A stretch of DNA of 64,000 bases, taken from contig NZ_MRZO01000001.1 of NCBI RefSeq assembly GCF_002732165.1, forward strand, positions 372,001 through 436,000, given 5' to 3'. The position numbers were made by a program, and so were the translations under genes. Numbering within the stretch: the first letter of the stretch is position 1; each line of letters begins with the position of its first letter. This DNA comes from Staphylococcus xylosus. GTDB lineage: Bacteria; Bacillota; Bacilli; Staphylococcales; Staphylococcaceae. The notes under the pieces are model-generated. The model saw only the letters and a program-made list of their open reading frames with translations, searched no databases and was not told where the DNA came from. Below, piece after piece: positions 1 through 9,637 of this stretch.

Positions 1-71
1 TCCAATGTAATCACATTGAACAATTACAATCACAAATCAAGGAACGTCGCTTATTAAATATTGAATACTAA
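1..71 (+). CDS. aroC: Chorismate synthase, C-terminal end (partial)
   Basis: Only the last 22 codons are inside the window, read in the third frame and ending at TAA 69-71. The visible tail contains NHIEQL and ends in NIEY, which closely resembles the end of S. aureus AroC as I remember it. Chorismate synthase converts EPSP to chorismate, the last shikimate step. The gene sits 38 bp before aroB and is followed by aroA, the staphylococcal aroC-aroB-aroA order. The identification relies on the short tail plus this context; catalytic residues lie outside the window. Confidence 0.85.
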   Translation, partial: QCNHIEQLQSQIKERRLLNIEY

Positions 72-109
72 TCAATAAATTAAAATTTATGAAATAATTA
101 GGTGATTAT

Positions 110-1177
110 ATGAAATTAGAAACCACTTATAAATCTAATAACTATCCAATTATCATTGAACATCATGCCCTCGATCAATTACATGAATATATTAAAAATT
201 ATCAAGATGTTGTCCTTGTTATTGATCAAAAAGTTGAAAATGAATGGAGTCATATCACTGACTTCATCGCCAGTGAACATGAAGCACATAAACTTATCAT
301 ACCTTCTGGTGAAACAACGAAGACGCTATCGTTTTATGAAGAAACGATTGAATCGTTGTTGAGTAAACAACTAACTAGAAACACTTGTTTAATAGCTATT
401 GGAGGTGGCGCTACTGGTGACTTTACTGGGTTCCTTGCCGCAACTTTATTAAGAGGTGTCGATTTTATTCAAGTACCAACTACCATCCTAGCTCATGATT
501 CGAGTGTGGGTGGTAAGGTTGGAATCAATTCTAAACATGGCAAAAATCTTATTGGTGCTTTTTATAGACCTAAAGCAGTCATTTATGATTTGAATTTTTT
601 AAGTACATTACCCTATTCAGAAATTTTAAGTGGTTATGCAGAAGTATATAAACACGCTTTATTAAATGATATTGAATCGGTAAATCATATTGAGGCGCAG
701 TACTCGGATGAACAAGCACTTAAATCACTTGATGAAATCGAATATTATTTATACAAAGGCGTTCAAACAAAATTGAACATCATTGTAGAAGATGAAAAAG
801 AATCAAACGTCCGCAAATTTCTTAACTTGGGACATACATTTGGCCATGCCGTTGAATATAAATTTAAAATTCCACATGGTCATGCTGTTATGATAGGTAT
901 TGTTTTTCAATTTATAGTTGCGAATTTAGCACTAAACAAATCATTTAATATTGCACATTATGTGAATTATTTAAGTGATTTAAACTATCCATTAGATATC
1001 GTTAACGATTTAGAATTTGATTCTTTATATCAATTAATGCTAAATGACAAGAAAAATGATGAACAAGGTGTGCAAATGGTACTACTCAATGATATTGGAG
1101 ATCCAATTGTGAAACACGTTGATTACACGACTCTTTCTAAAGCTTTTGCAACATTTAAAACATATTTTAATAAGTAG
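110..1177 (+). CDS. aroB: 3-dehydroquinate synthase
   Basis: This 355-residue protein converts DAHP to 3-dehydroquinate in the shikimate pathway, using NAD and a divalent metal. The nucleotide-binding segment [11 protein letters not shown] starts near residue 98. The likely metal ligands are Glu178 (SGYAEVYKH), His242 (GHTFGH) and His256 (PHGHA). Length matches the family. The ATG at 110 follows an AGGTGAT ribosome site. It lies between aroC and aroA with almost no spacing, so the three are probably one transcript. No oddities were seen. Confidence 0.97.
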   Translation: MKLETTYKSNNYPIIIEHHALDQLHEYIKNYQDVVLVIDQKVENEWSHITDFIASEHEAHKLIIPSGETTKTLSFYEETIESLLSKQLTRNTCLIAIGGGATGDFTGFLAATLLRGVDFIQVPTTILAHDSSVGGKVGINSKHGKNLIGAFYRPKAVIYDLNFLSTLPYSEILSGYAEVYKHALLNDIESVNHIEAQYSDEQALKSLDEIEYYLYKGVQTKLNIIVEDEKESNVRKFLNLGHTFGHAVEYKFKIPHGHAVMIGIVFQFIVANLALNKSFNIAHYVNYLSDLNYPLDIVNDLEFDSLYQLMLNDKKNDEQGVQMVLLNDIGDPIVKHVDYTTLSKAFATFKTYFNK

Positions 1178-1186
1178 GTGACTGAT

Positions 1187-2485
1187 TTGGCAAACAGTAA
1201 GACGATAGACATTAACGGACCGTTAGTCGGTGAAATCGAAGTACCTGGGGATAAATCCATGACTCATAGAGCAATTATGCTCGGTTCTTTAGCCTCAGGA
1301 AAATCAACAATATATAAACCACTACTTGGTGAAGATTGTTTACGTACTGTTGAAATATTTAAGTTATTAGGTGCTGATATTAAAGTATCCGAAGATAAAA
1401 TAGATATTAATTCACCAGGATTTAAGCATTTTAAAACACCTCATCAAGTTTTATATACAGGTAATTCTGGTACAACCACACGTTTGGTTGCTGGTTTATT
1501 AAGCGGTCTCGGCATAGAAACTGTGCTATCTGGTGATGAATCAATAGGCAAACGACCAATGGACAGAATTATGAAGCCTTTAAAATTAATGCAAGCCAAT
1601 ATTACAGGCATCGATAACAACTATACGCCTTTAATTATCAAACCTGCTAAAATCAAAGGTATTGCATACGAAATGGAAGTTGCTAGCGCACAAGTTAAAA
1701 GTGCAATACTATTTGCAAGTTTATTCGCTGAAGAGCCAACAACTATTAAAGAATTTGATACTTCTAGAAATCATACAGAAACGATGTTCCAACAATATCA
1801 AATCCCTGTTTCTACAAAAGACAAATTGATAAGTATGCCTGCACGTGGCATTGACCATATCAAACCTGCAGATTTTCATGTTCCAGGTGATATATCTTCA
1901 GCAGCATATTTTATTGTTGCTGGCTTGATAACACCTGGAAGTGATATTACAATACACAATGTTGGCATTAACCCAACTCGTTCAGGTATTATTGATATCG
2001 TGACACAAATGGAAGGGAATATTACCTTATTTAATCAAACTGATGGACCAGAACCAACTGCATCCATACGAGTTCAATACTCTCCAGACATGAAGCCTAT
2101 TCATATCGATGGTGACTTAGTACCTAGAGCAATCGATGAAATTCCTATCATTGCTTTGCTTTGTACACAAGCTAATGGTACGAGTGTAGTTAAAGAAGCT
2201 GAAGAATTAAAAGTAAAAGAAACTAATAGAATTGATACAACCGCTAATATGTTGAATTTACTTGGTTTTATGTTACAACCTACTAATGATGGCATGATTA
2301 TTCATCCATCTGCTTTAGAACAATCTGCAACTGTAGATAGCTTTACAGACCATCGAATAGGTATGATGTTAGCAGTTGCATCACTTTTAACCGATGAGAC
2401 AATTACAATTAATCAATTTGATGCAGTTAATGTTTCTTTCCCAGGATTCTTACCAAAGTTAAAACAATTAGAAAAAGAGGGATAA
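1187..2485 (+). CDS. aroA: 3-phosphoshikimate 1-carboxyvinyltransferase (EPSP synthase)
   Basis: EPSP synthase joins shikimate-3-phosphate and PEP. Family motifs are clear: [10 protein letters not shown] near the N-terminus, GNSGTTTR, and [10 protein letters not shown] with DHRIGM near the C-terminus. I place the start at TTG 1187 (432 residues). An AGGTGA Shine-Dalgarno at 1176-1181 is correctly spaced from it, while the in-frame GTG at 1178 lies inside that site. The TTG start also gives the same N-terminal length as S. aureus AroA as I recall it. The GTG start would add three residues. The ribosome site overlaps the aroB stop, suggesting translational coupling. Confidence 0.95.
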   Translation: MANSKTIDINGPLVGEIEVPGDKSMTHRAIMLGSLASGKSTIYKPLLGEDCLRTVEIFKLLGADIKVSEDKIDINSPGFKHFKTPHQVLYTGNSGTTTRLVAGLLSGLGIETVLSGDESIGKRPMDRIMKPLKLMQANITGIDNNYTPLIIKPAKIKGIAYEMEVASAQVKSAILFASLFAEEPTTIKEFDTSRNHTETMFQQYQIPVSTKDKLISMPARGIDHIKPADFHVPGDISSAAYFIVAGLITPGSDITIHNVGINPTRSGIIDIVTQMEGNITLFNQTDGPEPTASIRVQYSPDMKPIHIDGDLVPRAIDEIPIIALLCTQANGTSVVKEAEELKVKETNRIDTTANMLNLLGFMLQPTNDGMIIHPSALEQSATVDSFTDHRIGMMLAVASLLTDETITINQFDAVNVSFPGFLPKLKQLEKEG

Positions 2486-2489
2486 AAGC

Positions 2490-3737
2490 ATGGAAGATAT
2501 CTATAAATTAATAGATGATATCAACTTACAAAAATTAGAGAACCTAGATACACGTGTTAATGATGCATTAAGTTCCCCAAAGGACGATGCTTTATTTATT
2601 CTAGGTGAAACATTATATAATTATGGATTGATGCCACAAGGTCTAGAAGTATTCCGTACCCTTTACCATAAATATCCTGATGAAAGTGAATTACTAATAT
2701 ACTTTATCGAAGGATTAATGGCTGAAAATCATACAGATGAAGCTTTAGAATATTTAAGTGAAGTTGAAATATCAACAGAACGCTTAATGCTTGAAGCAGA
2801 CTTATATCAACAATTAAATATGCTTGAAGTTGCAATTAGTAAGATTGATGAAGCGATTGATATTGAGCCAAATGATCCAATCATACATTACGCACTTGCT
2901 GAGATATTATACTTTGACGGACAATATTTACGTGCAACTTCAGAATATGAAACCGTGCTTGAAACGGGTGAATATGAAGTGAATGGTGTAAATCTATTTT
3001 CTCGTTTAGCCGATTGCAGCTTGCAAAGTGGTAACTATAGTGACGCAATTAAAATGTTTGATGAAATTAGCGAAGATGAAATGGATTCAGAAGATTATTT
3101 CAAAAAAGCTATCGCTTACGAAAAAAATGATCTCTCACAAGAAGCTATTAAATTAGTTCAAACATTATTATCTAAAGATCCTGATTTTCTGCAAGCATAT
3201 TTCTATTTACAACAGTTATATGAAAACGAGCATAATCACGCCGACGCGATTGAAATTGGTAAAGAAGGATTAAGATTAACACAATTCTATAAAGAATTAA
3301 TGGTATCAACTGGTAGCATCCAAATAGAACATGGCGACGCTAATGAAGGTGTTCAATTACTAATTCAAGCACTCGAAGTTGATAACGCGTACCAGGAACC
3401 ATTATTGATATTAAGTGATTTATATAGACAAGAAGAAGATTATGAGTCACTTATTGGATTATTGAAATATGTAGATGAAGAAGACTTAGATCCAGTATTT
3501 ATGTGGCATCTTGCATATGCATTAGGGCAAGAAGAACGTGATAAAGAAGCACAGCATTTCTTTGAATTAGCATACGACACGTTACAAACACAATCTGCAT
3601 TTTTAAGCGACTATTATTTTTATGTAATAGAAATCGGTCAAATTGAGTTAGCTAAAAAGCTATTAGACCAATTAGTTGAATTAGAACCATCTAATGAAAC
3701 ATGGCATGATGAAGCAGAAAGACTGGCGTCTTTCTAG
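2490..3737 (+). CDS. TPR-repeat protein (YpiA-like)
   Basis: A 415-residue acidic, fully helical-looking protein built of degenerate tetratricopeptide repeats; examples are the segments around EAIDIEPNDPIIHYALAEIL and DAIKMFDEISEDEMDSEDYF. No signal peptide or membrane segment is visible, so it should be cytoplasmic. TPR proteins usually act as protein-binding scaffolds; the partner is unknown. It starts 4 bp after aroA and is followed by the UPF0302 gene, the same neighbourhood as Bacillus ypiA-ypiB and the S. aureus locus. The family call is firm, the molecular role is not. Confidence 0.9.
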   Translation: MEDIYKLIDDINLQKLENLDTRVNDALSSPKDDALFILGETLYNYGLMPQGLEVFRTLYHKYPDESELLIYFIEGLMAENHTDEALEYLSEVEISTERLMLEADLYQQLNMLEVAISKIDEAIDIEPNDPIIHYALAEILYFDGQYLRATSEYETVLETGEYEVNGVNLFSRLADCSLQSGNYSDAIKMFDEISEDEMDSEDYFKKAIAYEKNDLSQEAIKLVQTLLSKDPDFLQAYFYLQQLYENEHNHADAIEIGKEGLRLTQFYKELMVSTGSIQIEHGDANEGVQLLIQALEVDNAYQEPLLILSDLYRQEEDYESLIGLLKYVDEEDLDPVFMWHLAYALGQEERDKEAQHFFELAYDTLQTQSAFLSDYYFYVIEIGQIELAKKLLDQLVELEPSNETWHDEAERLASF

Positions 3738-3755
3738 TATAGGAAGGTGAGTTAA

Positions 3756-4315
3756 ATGTTTGATACCCTACAGCAATCAAAAGCAACTTTCATAGAGTAT
3801 TTACTCTTTCAATATGAATTCAAGTCTAGGATTAGTGTATGGGTATTGAACTTGCTTAAATCTTCTCCAGAATTACTACAAAATGTACATTTGTAGATGA
3901 ACGTATCGATGCACATAATACGCTTGAAATTTCTATGATACACACTGAGCAATATGGTATTAAATTTAATTATAAAAACCAAGAATTGATTAATAGTAAT
4001 GAGATTTTCGAGCATATCGCTCTCAATCAATTATCCTTTGATATTAAACTGAATTTTAATGTTAAACAAGATAGGGAAGCGAGATTAGATGACTTACTCA
4101 TTAAACAATTATTACATTCACCATATTATGCTTTATATATTCAAGACATCTATCAAATTCCGCTTTCAAAACAAAGTGAATCTTCTATTATCACACATTT
4201 ACAGGATAATATTGATTTAAGCTTACAATTACATGATAGCGATTTGTTTTATCAATTATCACAAATCCTTAATACTTTTAAGTTAAGAAATGTAAATATA
4301 ACAACGAAGGATTGA
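3756..4315 (+). pseudogene. UPF0302 (YpiB-like) gene broken by a -1 frameshift
   Basis: Reading from ATG 3756 (ribosome site AGGAAGGTGA) gives 46 residues beginning [20 protein letters not shown], then a TAG at 3894-3896. The homologous protein continues in the next frame ([14 protein letters not shown] and on) to 4315. Adding one T to the TTT at 3890-3892 restores one uninterrupted frame of about 187 codons, close to the 191 residues I recall for the S. aureus UPF0302 protein. The second half has no well-placed ribosome site. It is either a recent inactivating indel or a homopolymer sequencing error. The function of the family is unknown. Neighbours are the TPR gene and the DUF1405 gene. Confidence 0.85.
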
Positions 4316-4319
4316 CAGT

Positions 4320-4922
4320 ATGAATATAAAATCACTTTGGGAATTAATGTTGTATCACAAAGGCATACTATACTTTTTACTTTTGTGTAACTTGTTAGGC
4401 ACAATTTATGGTTATATTTGGTACGGTGAGCAATTAAGTATTACTGAAACTCAATTTAAAATATTTGTACCAGATAGTCCGACCGCGTCACTATTTTTAT
4501 GTTTCGTACTTGTTACTTTCATATTAGGTAAGAACATCCCAGTGTTTGAAGCTCTTGCTTTCGTCTCACTTATTAAATACGGAGTTTGGGCAGTTATAAT
4601 GAATATAATCATGTTTATTCAATATGACACAGTTACAATCACAGGATGTATGCTCATACTCTCACATGGTATTATGGCTATCGAAGCATTTATATTTTAT
4701 CCGAGATTTAAAATTTCAATGATGAGTTTTATTATTGCTATGATATGGGTGTTTCATAATGACATTATAGATTATGTATTTATGCAATATCCTTATTATG
4801 ATTTTATTGCAAGTCATTTAGAAGCTGTTGCTTACCTCGCGTTTTGGTTAAGCGTAATTCCATTAATACTTTATTTATATTTAACTCGATTTAAAAAAGA
4901 TAAAATATTTGACCGTCATTGA
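4320..4922 (+). CDS. DUF1405 membrane protein (YpjA-like)
   Basis: A 200-residue integral membrane protein with roughly six hydrophobic helices, e.g. GILYFLLLCNLLGTIYGYIW near residues 14-33 and the C-terminal AYLAFWLSVIPLILYLYLTRF. The short PDSP motif near residue 50 and overall size fit the DUF1405 family, located next to ypiB and the zinc peptidase in Bacilli. No enzymatic function is known to me. The start ATG at 4320 is 4 bp after the broken UPF0302 gene, so it is likely cotranscribed with aroC-aroB-aroA and the TPR gene. Confidence 0.85.
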   Translation: MNIKSLWELMLYHKGILYFLLLCNLLGTIYGYIWYGEQLSITETQFKIFVPDSPTASLFLCFVLVTFILGKNIPVFEALAFVSLIKYGVWAVIMNIIMFIQYDTVTITGCMLILSHGIMAIEAFIFYPRFKISMMSFIIAMIWVFHNDIIDYVFMQYPYYDFIASHLEAVAYLAFWLSVIPLILYLYLTRFKKDKIFDRH

Positions 4923-4958
4923 TGTTCACAGTAAAATGTTTATAAAGGAGTGAGGTTT

Positions 4959-5654
4959 TTGTCTTTTATCTATATGATTATATACTTTGTTATTTTAATG
5001 GTGCTGCCTCTATGGGCACAGCATAAAGTTAAATCTAATTACGAAAAATATTCACAAGTTAGATCAACAAGTGGAAAGACTGGTCAAGAAGTTGCTTTAG
5101 AAATTTTGCATGCAAATGGTATCTATGATGTTGATGTGGTAGAAGGAAAAGGTTTCTTAACTGACCACTACGACCCAAGAAAAAAGATACTTGTACTATC
5201 GCCAGCCAACTTTAGTAGACCTTCTGTTGCTGGTACAGCTATTGCTGCTCATGAAGTTGGCCATGCAATCCAACATGCGCAAGGTTATTTCTTCCTAAGA
5301 TTTAGAACATCGTTAGTACCACTGGCAAATCTTGGTAGCTCAATTGGTTATTTAGCCGTTTTTGCAGGTATTATTTTAACAAGTTTACAAAGCACGTTAG
5401 GTTCAACTGCACTTTGGATAGGAATTGCATTCATGTCATTTGCTGTTCTTTTCTCTATTGTTACACTGCCGGTTGAATTCAATGCAAGTAGTAGAGCTAT
5501 GAAACAAATTCAAAGCTTAAACATTGTTAATGAAAAGGAATATCGTCATGCCAAAAAAGTGCTGACAGCTGCAGCAATGACTTATGTTGCATCAACTGCA
5601 GTAGCTTTAGCGGAACTTGCAAGATTTATCCTTATCGCTAGATCTAGTGAATAA
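4959..5654 (+). CDS. Membrane zinc metallopeptidase (YugP-like, Zn_peptidase_2)
   Basis: The HEVGH zinc motif is at residues 98-102, and membrane helices occur at the extreme N-terminus and in the second half (LANLGSSIGYLAVFAGIIL, LWIGIAFMSFAVLFSIVTL). This is the pattern of the YugP-type neutral zinc metallopeptidases; substrates are unknown. I choose TTG 4959 (231 residues). The AAGGAG ribosome site at 4945-4950 is spaced 8 bp from it, whereas the GTG at 4950 lies within that site. It closes the operon that begins with the aro genes, and a terminator follows at 5687. Confidence 0.88.
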   Translation: MSFIYMIIYFVILMVLPLWAQHKVKSNYEKYSQVRSTSGKTGQEVALEILHANGIYDVDVVEGKGFLTDHYDPRKKILVLSPANFSRPSVAGTAIAAHEVGHAIQHAQGYFFLRFRTSLVPLANLGSSIGYLAVFAGIILTSLQSTLGSTALWIGIAFMSFAVLFSIVTLPVEFNASSRAMKQIQSLNIVNEKEYRHAKKVLTAAAMTYVASTAVALAELARFILIARSSE

Positions 5655-5686
5655 TAATATGAATAAAGTAATAGAATCTAATATTT

Positions 5687-5726
5687 GAGGCTAGGACATT
5701 ATAAAAATGTTTTAGCCTCCTTTTTT
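5687..5726 (+). terminator. Rho-independent terminator after the zinc peptidase
   Basis: Stem GAGGCTA (5687-5693) pairs with TAGCCTC (5713-5719), extended inside by ACATT/AATGT, followed by CTTTTTT. It ends the aro-to-YugP transcription unit. Confidence 0.9.
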
Positions 5727-5954
5727 ATGCTAAATTTGATAGGTTACTTTGTTTAACTCAAGTTCAGTATGTCATAACATCTTTGACACCATATAAAATA
5801 TCAAGAAACACTTTTGAAATCCCACAAATTATACTAGCTAATTAATTTATTTAAATGTGTATGTCATAAGCCTTAAGTGTTGCAGGAATAATGCATGAAA
5901 CATAAAATTAGTCTATACTATATAAGAAACCTAAAGGAATGTGAGGCGTTTAAA

Positions 5955-6272
5955 ATGAAATCTATGAAAGATATGCAAACAGAAGTTGATGACTATATTG
6001 GTCAATTCAAAACTGGATACTTTTCTCCTTTGGCAAACCTTGCGCGTCTAACTGAAGAAGTAGGTGAATTGTCGAGAGAAATTAACCATTATTATGGTGA
6101 AAAAAAGAAAAAATCGTCAGAAGCTGAAAATACAATTAAAGCAGAACTAGGTGACAATCTATTCGTATTAATGTGTATTGCGAATTCTTTAGATATAGAT
6201 TTAACTGAAAGCTTTGATGAAACAATGGAAAAATTTAATACTCGAGATAAAAATAGATTTGAACGTAAATAA
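5955..6272 (+). CDS. MazG-like nucleotide pyrophosphohydrolase
   Basis: A 105-residue all-helical protein with the MazG/dUTPase-superfamily signature: LARLTEEVGELSREI (an ExxE pair) followed by KAELGDNLFVLMCIANSLDID (ExxD pair), the two metal-binding half-sites. These enzymes hydrolyse non-canonical NTPs; the exact substrate cannot be read here. ATG 5955 is preferred because GTGAGGCG precedes it and homologues start at this position; upstream in-frame codons to 5895 look like leader. It stands alone between the terminator at 5687 and bshA, 31 bp ahead, and may be cotranscribed with bshA. Confidence 0.88.
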   Translation: MKSMKDMQTEVDDYIGQFKTGYFSPLANLARLTEEVGELSREINHYYGEKKKKSSEAENTIKAELGDNLFVLMCIANSLDIDLTESFDETMEKFNTRDKNRFERK

Positions 6273-6303
6273 TATAAACAATTAAGAAAGGATGTTCCGC
6301 CTT

Positions 6304-7452
6304 ATGAAAATAGGCATCACTTGTTATCCATCTATGGGTGGTTCAGGCATTATAGCTACAGAATTAGGCATAAAACTTGCTGAACGTGGACATGATATTC
6401 ATTTCATCACTTCCAATATTCCTTTTAGAATACGTAAACCATTACCAAATATTACATTTCACCAAGTAGAAGTGAATCAATATGCAGTTTTTCAATACCC
6501 ACCGTATGATATTACACTAAGTACTAAGATAGCAGAAGTGATTAATGAATATGATTTAGATTTATTACATATGCACTATGCAGTTCCTCACGCAGTATGT
6601 GGTATTTTAGCAAAACATATGTCTAATAAAGATATAAAAATTATGACTACACTTCACGGTACAGATATCACCGTTTTAGGCTATGATCATTCATTAAAAA
6701 ATGCTATTAAATTCGGCATAGAAGGTAGTGATATCGTTACAAGTGTAAGTCAATCACTTGCAGAGCAAACATACGATATCATTGAAACAGATAAACGCAT
6801 TGTTCCAATATATAATTTCGTTAGAGAGAAAGAGTTTCCTGTTAAACCAGATCAAGCAACAGAGGAGGGTGAACGTTTGAAAGCTTGTTATGGTATAAAG
6901 CCAGGTGAAAAGGTATTAATACATGTATCTAACTTTAGAGCAGTTAAAAGAATTGATACAATTATAGATACTTTTGCAAAAGTTCATCAAGCGATACCTT
7001 CAAAGTTAATCTTATTAGGTGATGGTCCAGAATTAATGGATATGAAGCAGAAAGCACGTGATCTAGATATTGAAGACGCAGTTTTATTTTTAGGAAAACA
7101 AAATTGGGTAAGTGAGTTCTATCAAATATCAGATTTGGTATTACTTTTAAGCGAAAAGGAAAGTTTCGGGCTGACTTTACTAGAAGCTATGAAATCTGGC
7201 GTGGTTCCTATTGGTTCTACAGCAGGAGGTATAAAAGAAGTCATTAAACATGATGAAACTGGCTTTATAGTGGATGTTGGAGATAGTAAACTAGCGAGTG
7301 AATACGCAATTAAATTATTAACAGATGCAAAACTTTATAAATGCATTCAAGAAAATATGTTGAAAGATGTATCAGCTCGTTTCTCATCTGATTTAATTGC
7401 AGATCAATATGAATATTACTACAAAAAAATGTTAGAGGGTAACAATGACTAA
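6304..7452 (+). CDS. bshA: N-acetyl-alpha-D-glucosaminyl L-malate synthase (bacillithiol step 1)
   Basis: A GT4-family glycosyltransferase of 382 residues with the GPMGGSG-like loop (YPSMGGSGIIATELG), HGTDITVLG, and the C-terminal nucleotide-sugar site EKESFGLTLLEAMKSG. BshA joins UDP-GlcNAc and L-malate, the first step of bacillithiol synthesis, the main low-molecular-weight thiol of staphylococci. ATG 6304 is chosen because AAAGGA lies 11 bp upstream, while ATG 6292 overlaps that site. The stop overlaps the cca start by 8 bp, indicating an operon bshA-cca-birA-dinG. Confidence 0.95.
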   Translation: MKIGITCYPSMGGSGIIATELGIKLAERGHDIHFITSNIPFRIRKPLPNITFHQVEVNQYAVFQYPPYDITLSTKIAEVINEYDLDLLHMHYAVPHAVCGILAKHMSNKDIKIMTTLHGTDITVLGYDHSLKNAIKFGIEGSDIVTSVSQSLAEQTYDIIETDKRIVPIYNFVREKEFPVKPDQATEEGERLKACYGIKPGEKVLIHVSNFRAVKRIDTIIDTFAKVHQAIPSKLILLGDGPELMDMKQKARDLDIEDAVLFLGKQNWVSEFYQISDLVLLLSEKESFGLTLLEAMKSGVVPIGSTAGGIKEVIKHDETGFIVDVGDSKLASEYAIKLLTDAKLYKCIQENMLKDVSARFSSDLIADQYEYYYKKMLEGNND

Positions 7453-8644
7453 TACTTTATTTGAAAAAGCTAAACCCATTTTAGAAAGTCTACAATCACA
7501 CAATTTCCAAGCATACTTTGTAGGTGGGTCTGTTAGAGACTATATCATGAATAAGTCAATTCACGACATTGACATCACAACAAGTGCTACTCCAGATGAA
7601 ATCGAGTCGGTATTTGAAAAAACTATTCCCATAGGTAGGGAACATGGCACGATTAATGTTGTTTACCAGGGTGAACAATACGAAGTGACAACTTTTCGTG
7701 CTGAAGGTGAATACATCGATCACCGCCGACCCAACGAGGTCTATTTTGTAAGGAATTTATTTGAAGATGTGAAGCGCAGAGATTTCACGATGAATGCGAT
7801 TGCTATGGATATGCAGTATCAAATACATGATTACTTTCATGGACAACAAGACATTGCTAATAAAATAATCAGAACCGTGGGTGATCCGTCAGAGCGCTTT
7901 AATGAAGATGCACTTCGTATCATTAGAGGACTACGTTTTCAATCTCAATTAGGTTTTGAATTAGATATTGATACTTATAACGCAATGGAACAACATATTT
8001 CAGATATTTGTCATTTATCAATTGAACGAATCGTTGTTGAACTTAAGAAGTTAATGCTTGGCAATGCTATTAAACAAAGTTTTAACAACCTAAGGCAATT
8101 CCAAGCATTTTCTTACATGCCATTTTTTAAACATTTTGATTTATCGAAAGTTACCATTGAACAACCAATGCCAATTACAGTATTTATTGCATTATTAAAA
8201 GTTCAACAACCTGACATGACTTCAAATATTTCAGATTTGAAAATGAGCAACCAAGAGAAGAAATATATTGATAAAGTCGTTCAAATAATAGAAAATATGC
8301 CTAAAGTACAAACAAAAGTACAACTTAAATTATTTGTTTATGATTATGGTAAAGAAGATATATTAGAAGTATTGAGTTATGCTGATACTTTTAGAGAAAA
8401 TCAGATAGCAACAAACTCTCCATTTATCATAAATAGCAGAGCAATTGTAGGAATGGCGCAAGTACTGCCAATACACTCGAGAAAAGAAATGGATATCAAC
8501 GGCAAAGATATTTTAGCATTAGTTGATAAACCCAGTGGACCGTGGCTCAAATCAACATTACGAGAAATTGAGTGTGCCATTATAACAGGTGAAGTGAACA
8601 ATTATAAACCTGAACTAATAAAGTGGGTGAAAACACATGTCTAA
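7445..8644 (+). CDS. cca: CCA tRNA nucleotidyltransferase
   Basis: Class II nucleotidyltransferase of 399 residues that adds or repairs the CCA end of tRNAs. Diagnostic features are FVGGSVRDYIMNKSIHDIDI (catalytic DxD), the RRDFTMNA motif, and EDALRIIRGLRFQSQLGF. It overlaps bshA by 8 bp and birA by 8 bp, so translation is likely coupled across bshA-cca-birA. Length and motifs are normal for bacterial CCA-adding enzymes. Confidence 0.96.
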   Translation: MTNTLFEKAKPILESLQSHNFQAYFVGGSVRDYIMNKSIHDIDITTSATPDEIESVFEKTIPIGREHGTINVVYQGEQYEVTTFRAEGEYIDHRRPNEVYFVRNLFEDVKRRDFTMNAIAMDMQYQIHDYFHGQQDIANKIIRTVGDPSERFNEDALRIIRGLRFQSQLGFELDIDTYNAMEQHISDICHLSIERIVVELKKLMLGNAIKQSFNNLRQFQAFSYMPFFKHFDLSKVTIEQPMPITVFIALLKVQQPDMTSNISDLKMSNQEKKYIDKVVQIIENMPKVQTKVQLKLFVYDYGKEDILEVLSYADTFRENQIATNSPFIINSRAIVGMAQVLPIHSRKEMDINGKDILALVDKPSGPWLKSTLREIECAIITGEVNNYKPELIKWVKTHV

Positions 8645-9608
8645 ATATAGTAAAGATGTGATACACATGTTGTATCAATATCAACCTGAATATATTTCAG
8701 GTCAATTTATCGCTGAACAGTTATCAATTTCCAGAACTGCTGTAAAAAAAGTTATAGATCAACTAAAATTAGAAGGTTGTCAAATCGAATCAATAAATCA
8801 TAAAGGTCATCGGTTAATACAACTACCAGATAAATGGTATAGTGGAATTGTTATACCTAGTATAAAAACACAGCAGCTATTTAAGCATGTTGAAGTATTT
8901 GAAAATGTAGATTCCACACAGTTATTAGCAAAACAAAAATTAGTAGGAAATACTGATACATTTTTAATACTTAGTGACGAGCAGACCAAAGGCAAAGGCC
9001 GTTTTAATAGGCCATGGTTATCCACACGAGGAAAAGGTTTATGGATGTCAATTGTATTACGTCCAAATGTTCCGTTTGATATGATTACAAAGTTTAATTT
9101 ATTTATGGCTTTGGGAATTCGTGATGCTATACAAGCTTTTAGTGAAGCTCCAGTTTCTGTTAAATGGCCGAATGATATTTATATTAATAATAAAAAAGTT
9201 TGTGGTTTTTTAACAGAAATGGTAGCCAACAGTGATGGTATAGAAGCGGTTATTTGTGGTATTGGTATCAATATGAACCAAACACAGACAGATTTTGAGG
9301 GTGAATTGTCACAAAAAGCGACGAGTATGCGTATACAAGGAAATGAAAAAGTAAATCGCTACGAATTTTTAAAATTACTTATACAACAAATAGAATATCG
9401 TTACACACAATTTTTAAAAGAGCCGTTTGCCACAATTCGTCAAGAATATATAGAAGTATCCAACATTTGGGATAAGCAATTAAAATTCACTGAAAACGAT
9501 AATCAGTTCCAAGGTGAAGCAATAGATATTGACAAAAACGGCTATTTAATTGTTAATGATGAACATAACCAACGACATCAATTAATGAGTGCAGATATCG
9601 AAATATAA
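8637..9608 (+). CDS. birA: Biotin-protein ligase and biotin repressor
   Basis: A bifunctional BirA of 323 residues. The N-terminal 60 residues form a winged helix ([20 protein letters not shown]). The catalytic domain has the biotinyl-AMP loop [10 protein letters not shown] and the segment [20 protein letters not shown]. It biotinylates acetyl-CoA and pyruvate carboxylases and, when charged with biotinyl-5'-AMP, represses biotin genes. The start overlaps the end of cca by 8 bp. No truncation was seen. Confidence 0.96.
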   Translation: MSKYSKDVIHMLYQYQPEYISGQFIAEQLSISRTAVKKVIDQLKLEGCQIESINHKGHRLIQLPDKWYSGIVIPSIKTQQLFKHVEVFENVDSTQLLAKQKLVGNTDTFLILSDEQTKGKGRFNRPWLSTRGKGLWMSIVLRPNVPFDMITKFNLFMALGIRDAIQAFSEAPVSVKWPNDIYINNKKVCGFLTEMVANSDGIEAVICGIGINMNQTQTDFEGELSQKATSMRIQGNEKVNRYEFLKLLIQQIEYRYTQFLKEPFATIRQEYIEVSNIWDKQLKFTENDNQFQGEAIDIDKNGYLIVNDEHNQRHQLMSADIEI

Positions 9609-9637
9609 ACAAAATAATGATGAAAGGAGGAATCGAT

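Noticed and set aside
3890-3896. Programmed ribosomal frameshift in the UPF0302 gene
   Set aside because: No slippery heptamer or downstream pseudoknot is visible; a simple indel or sequencing error explains it better.
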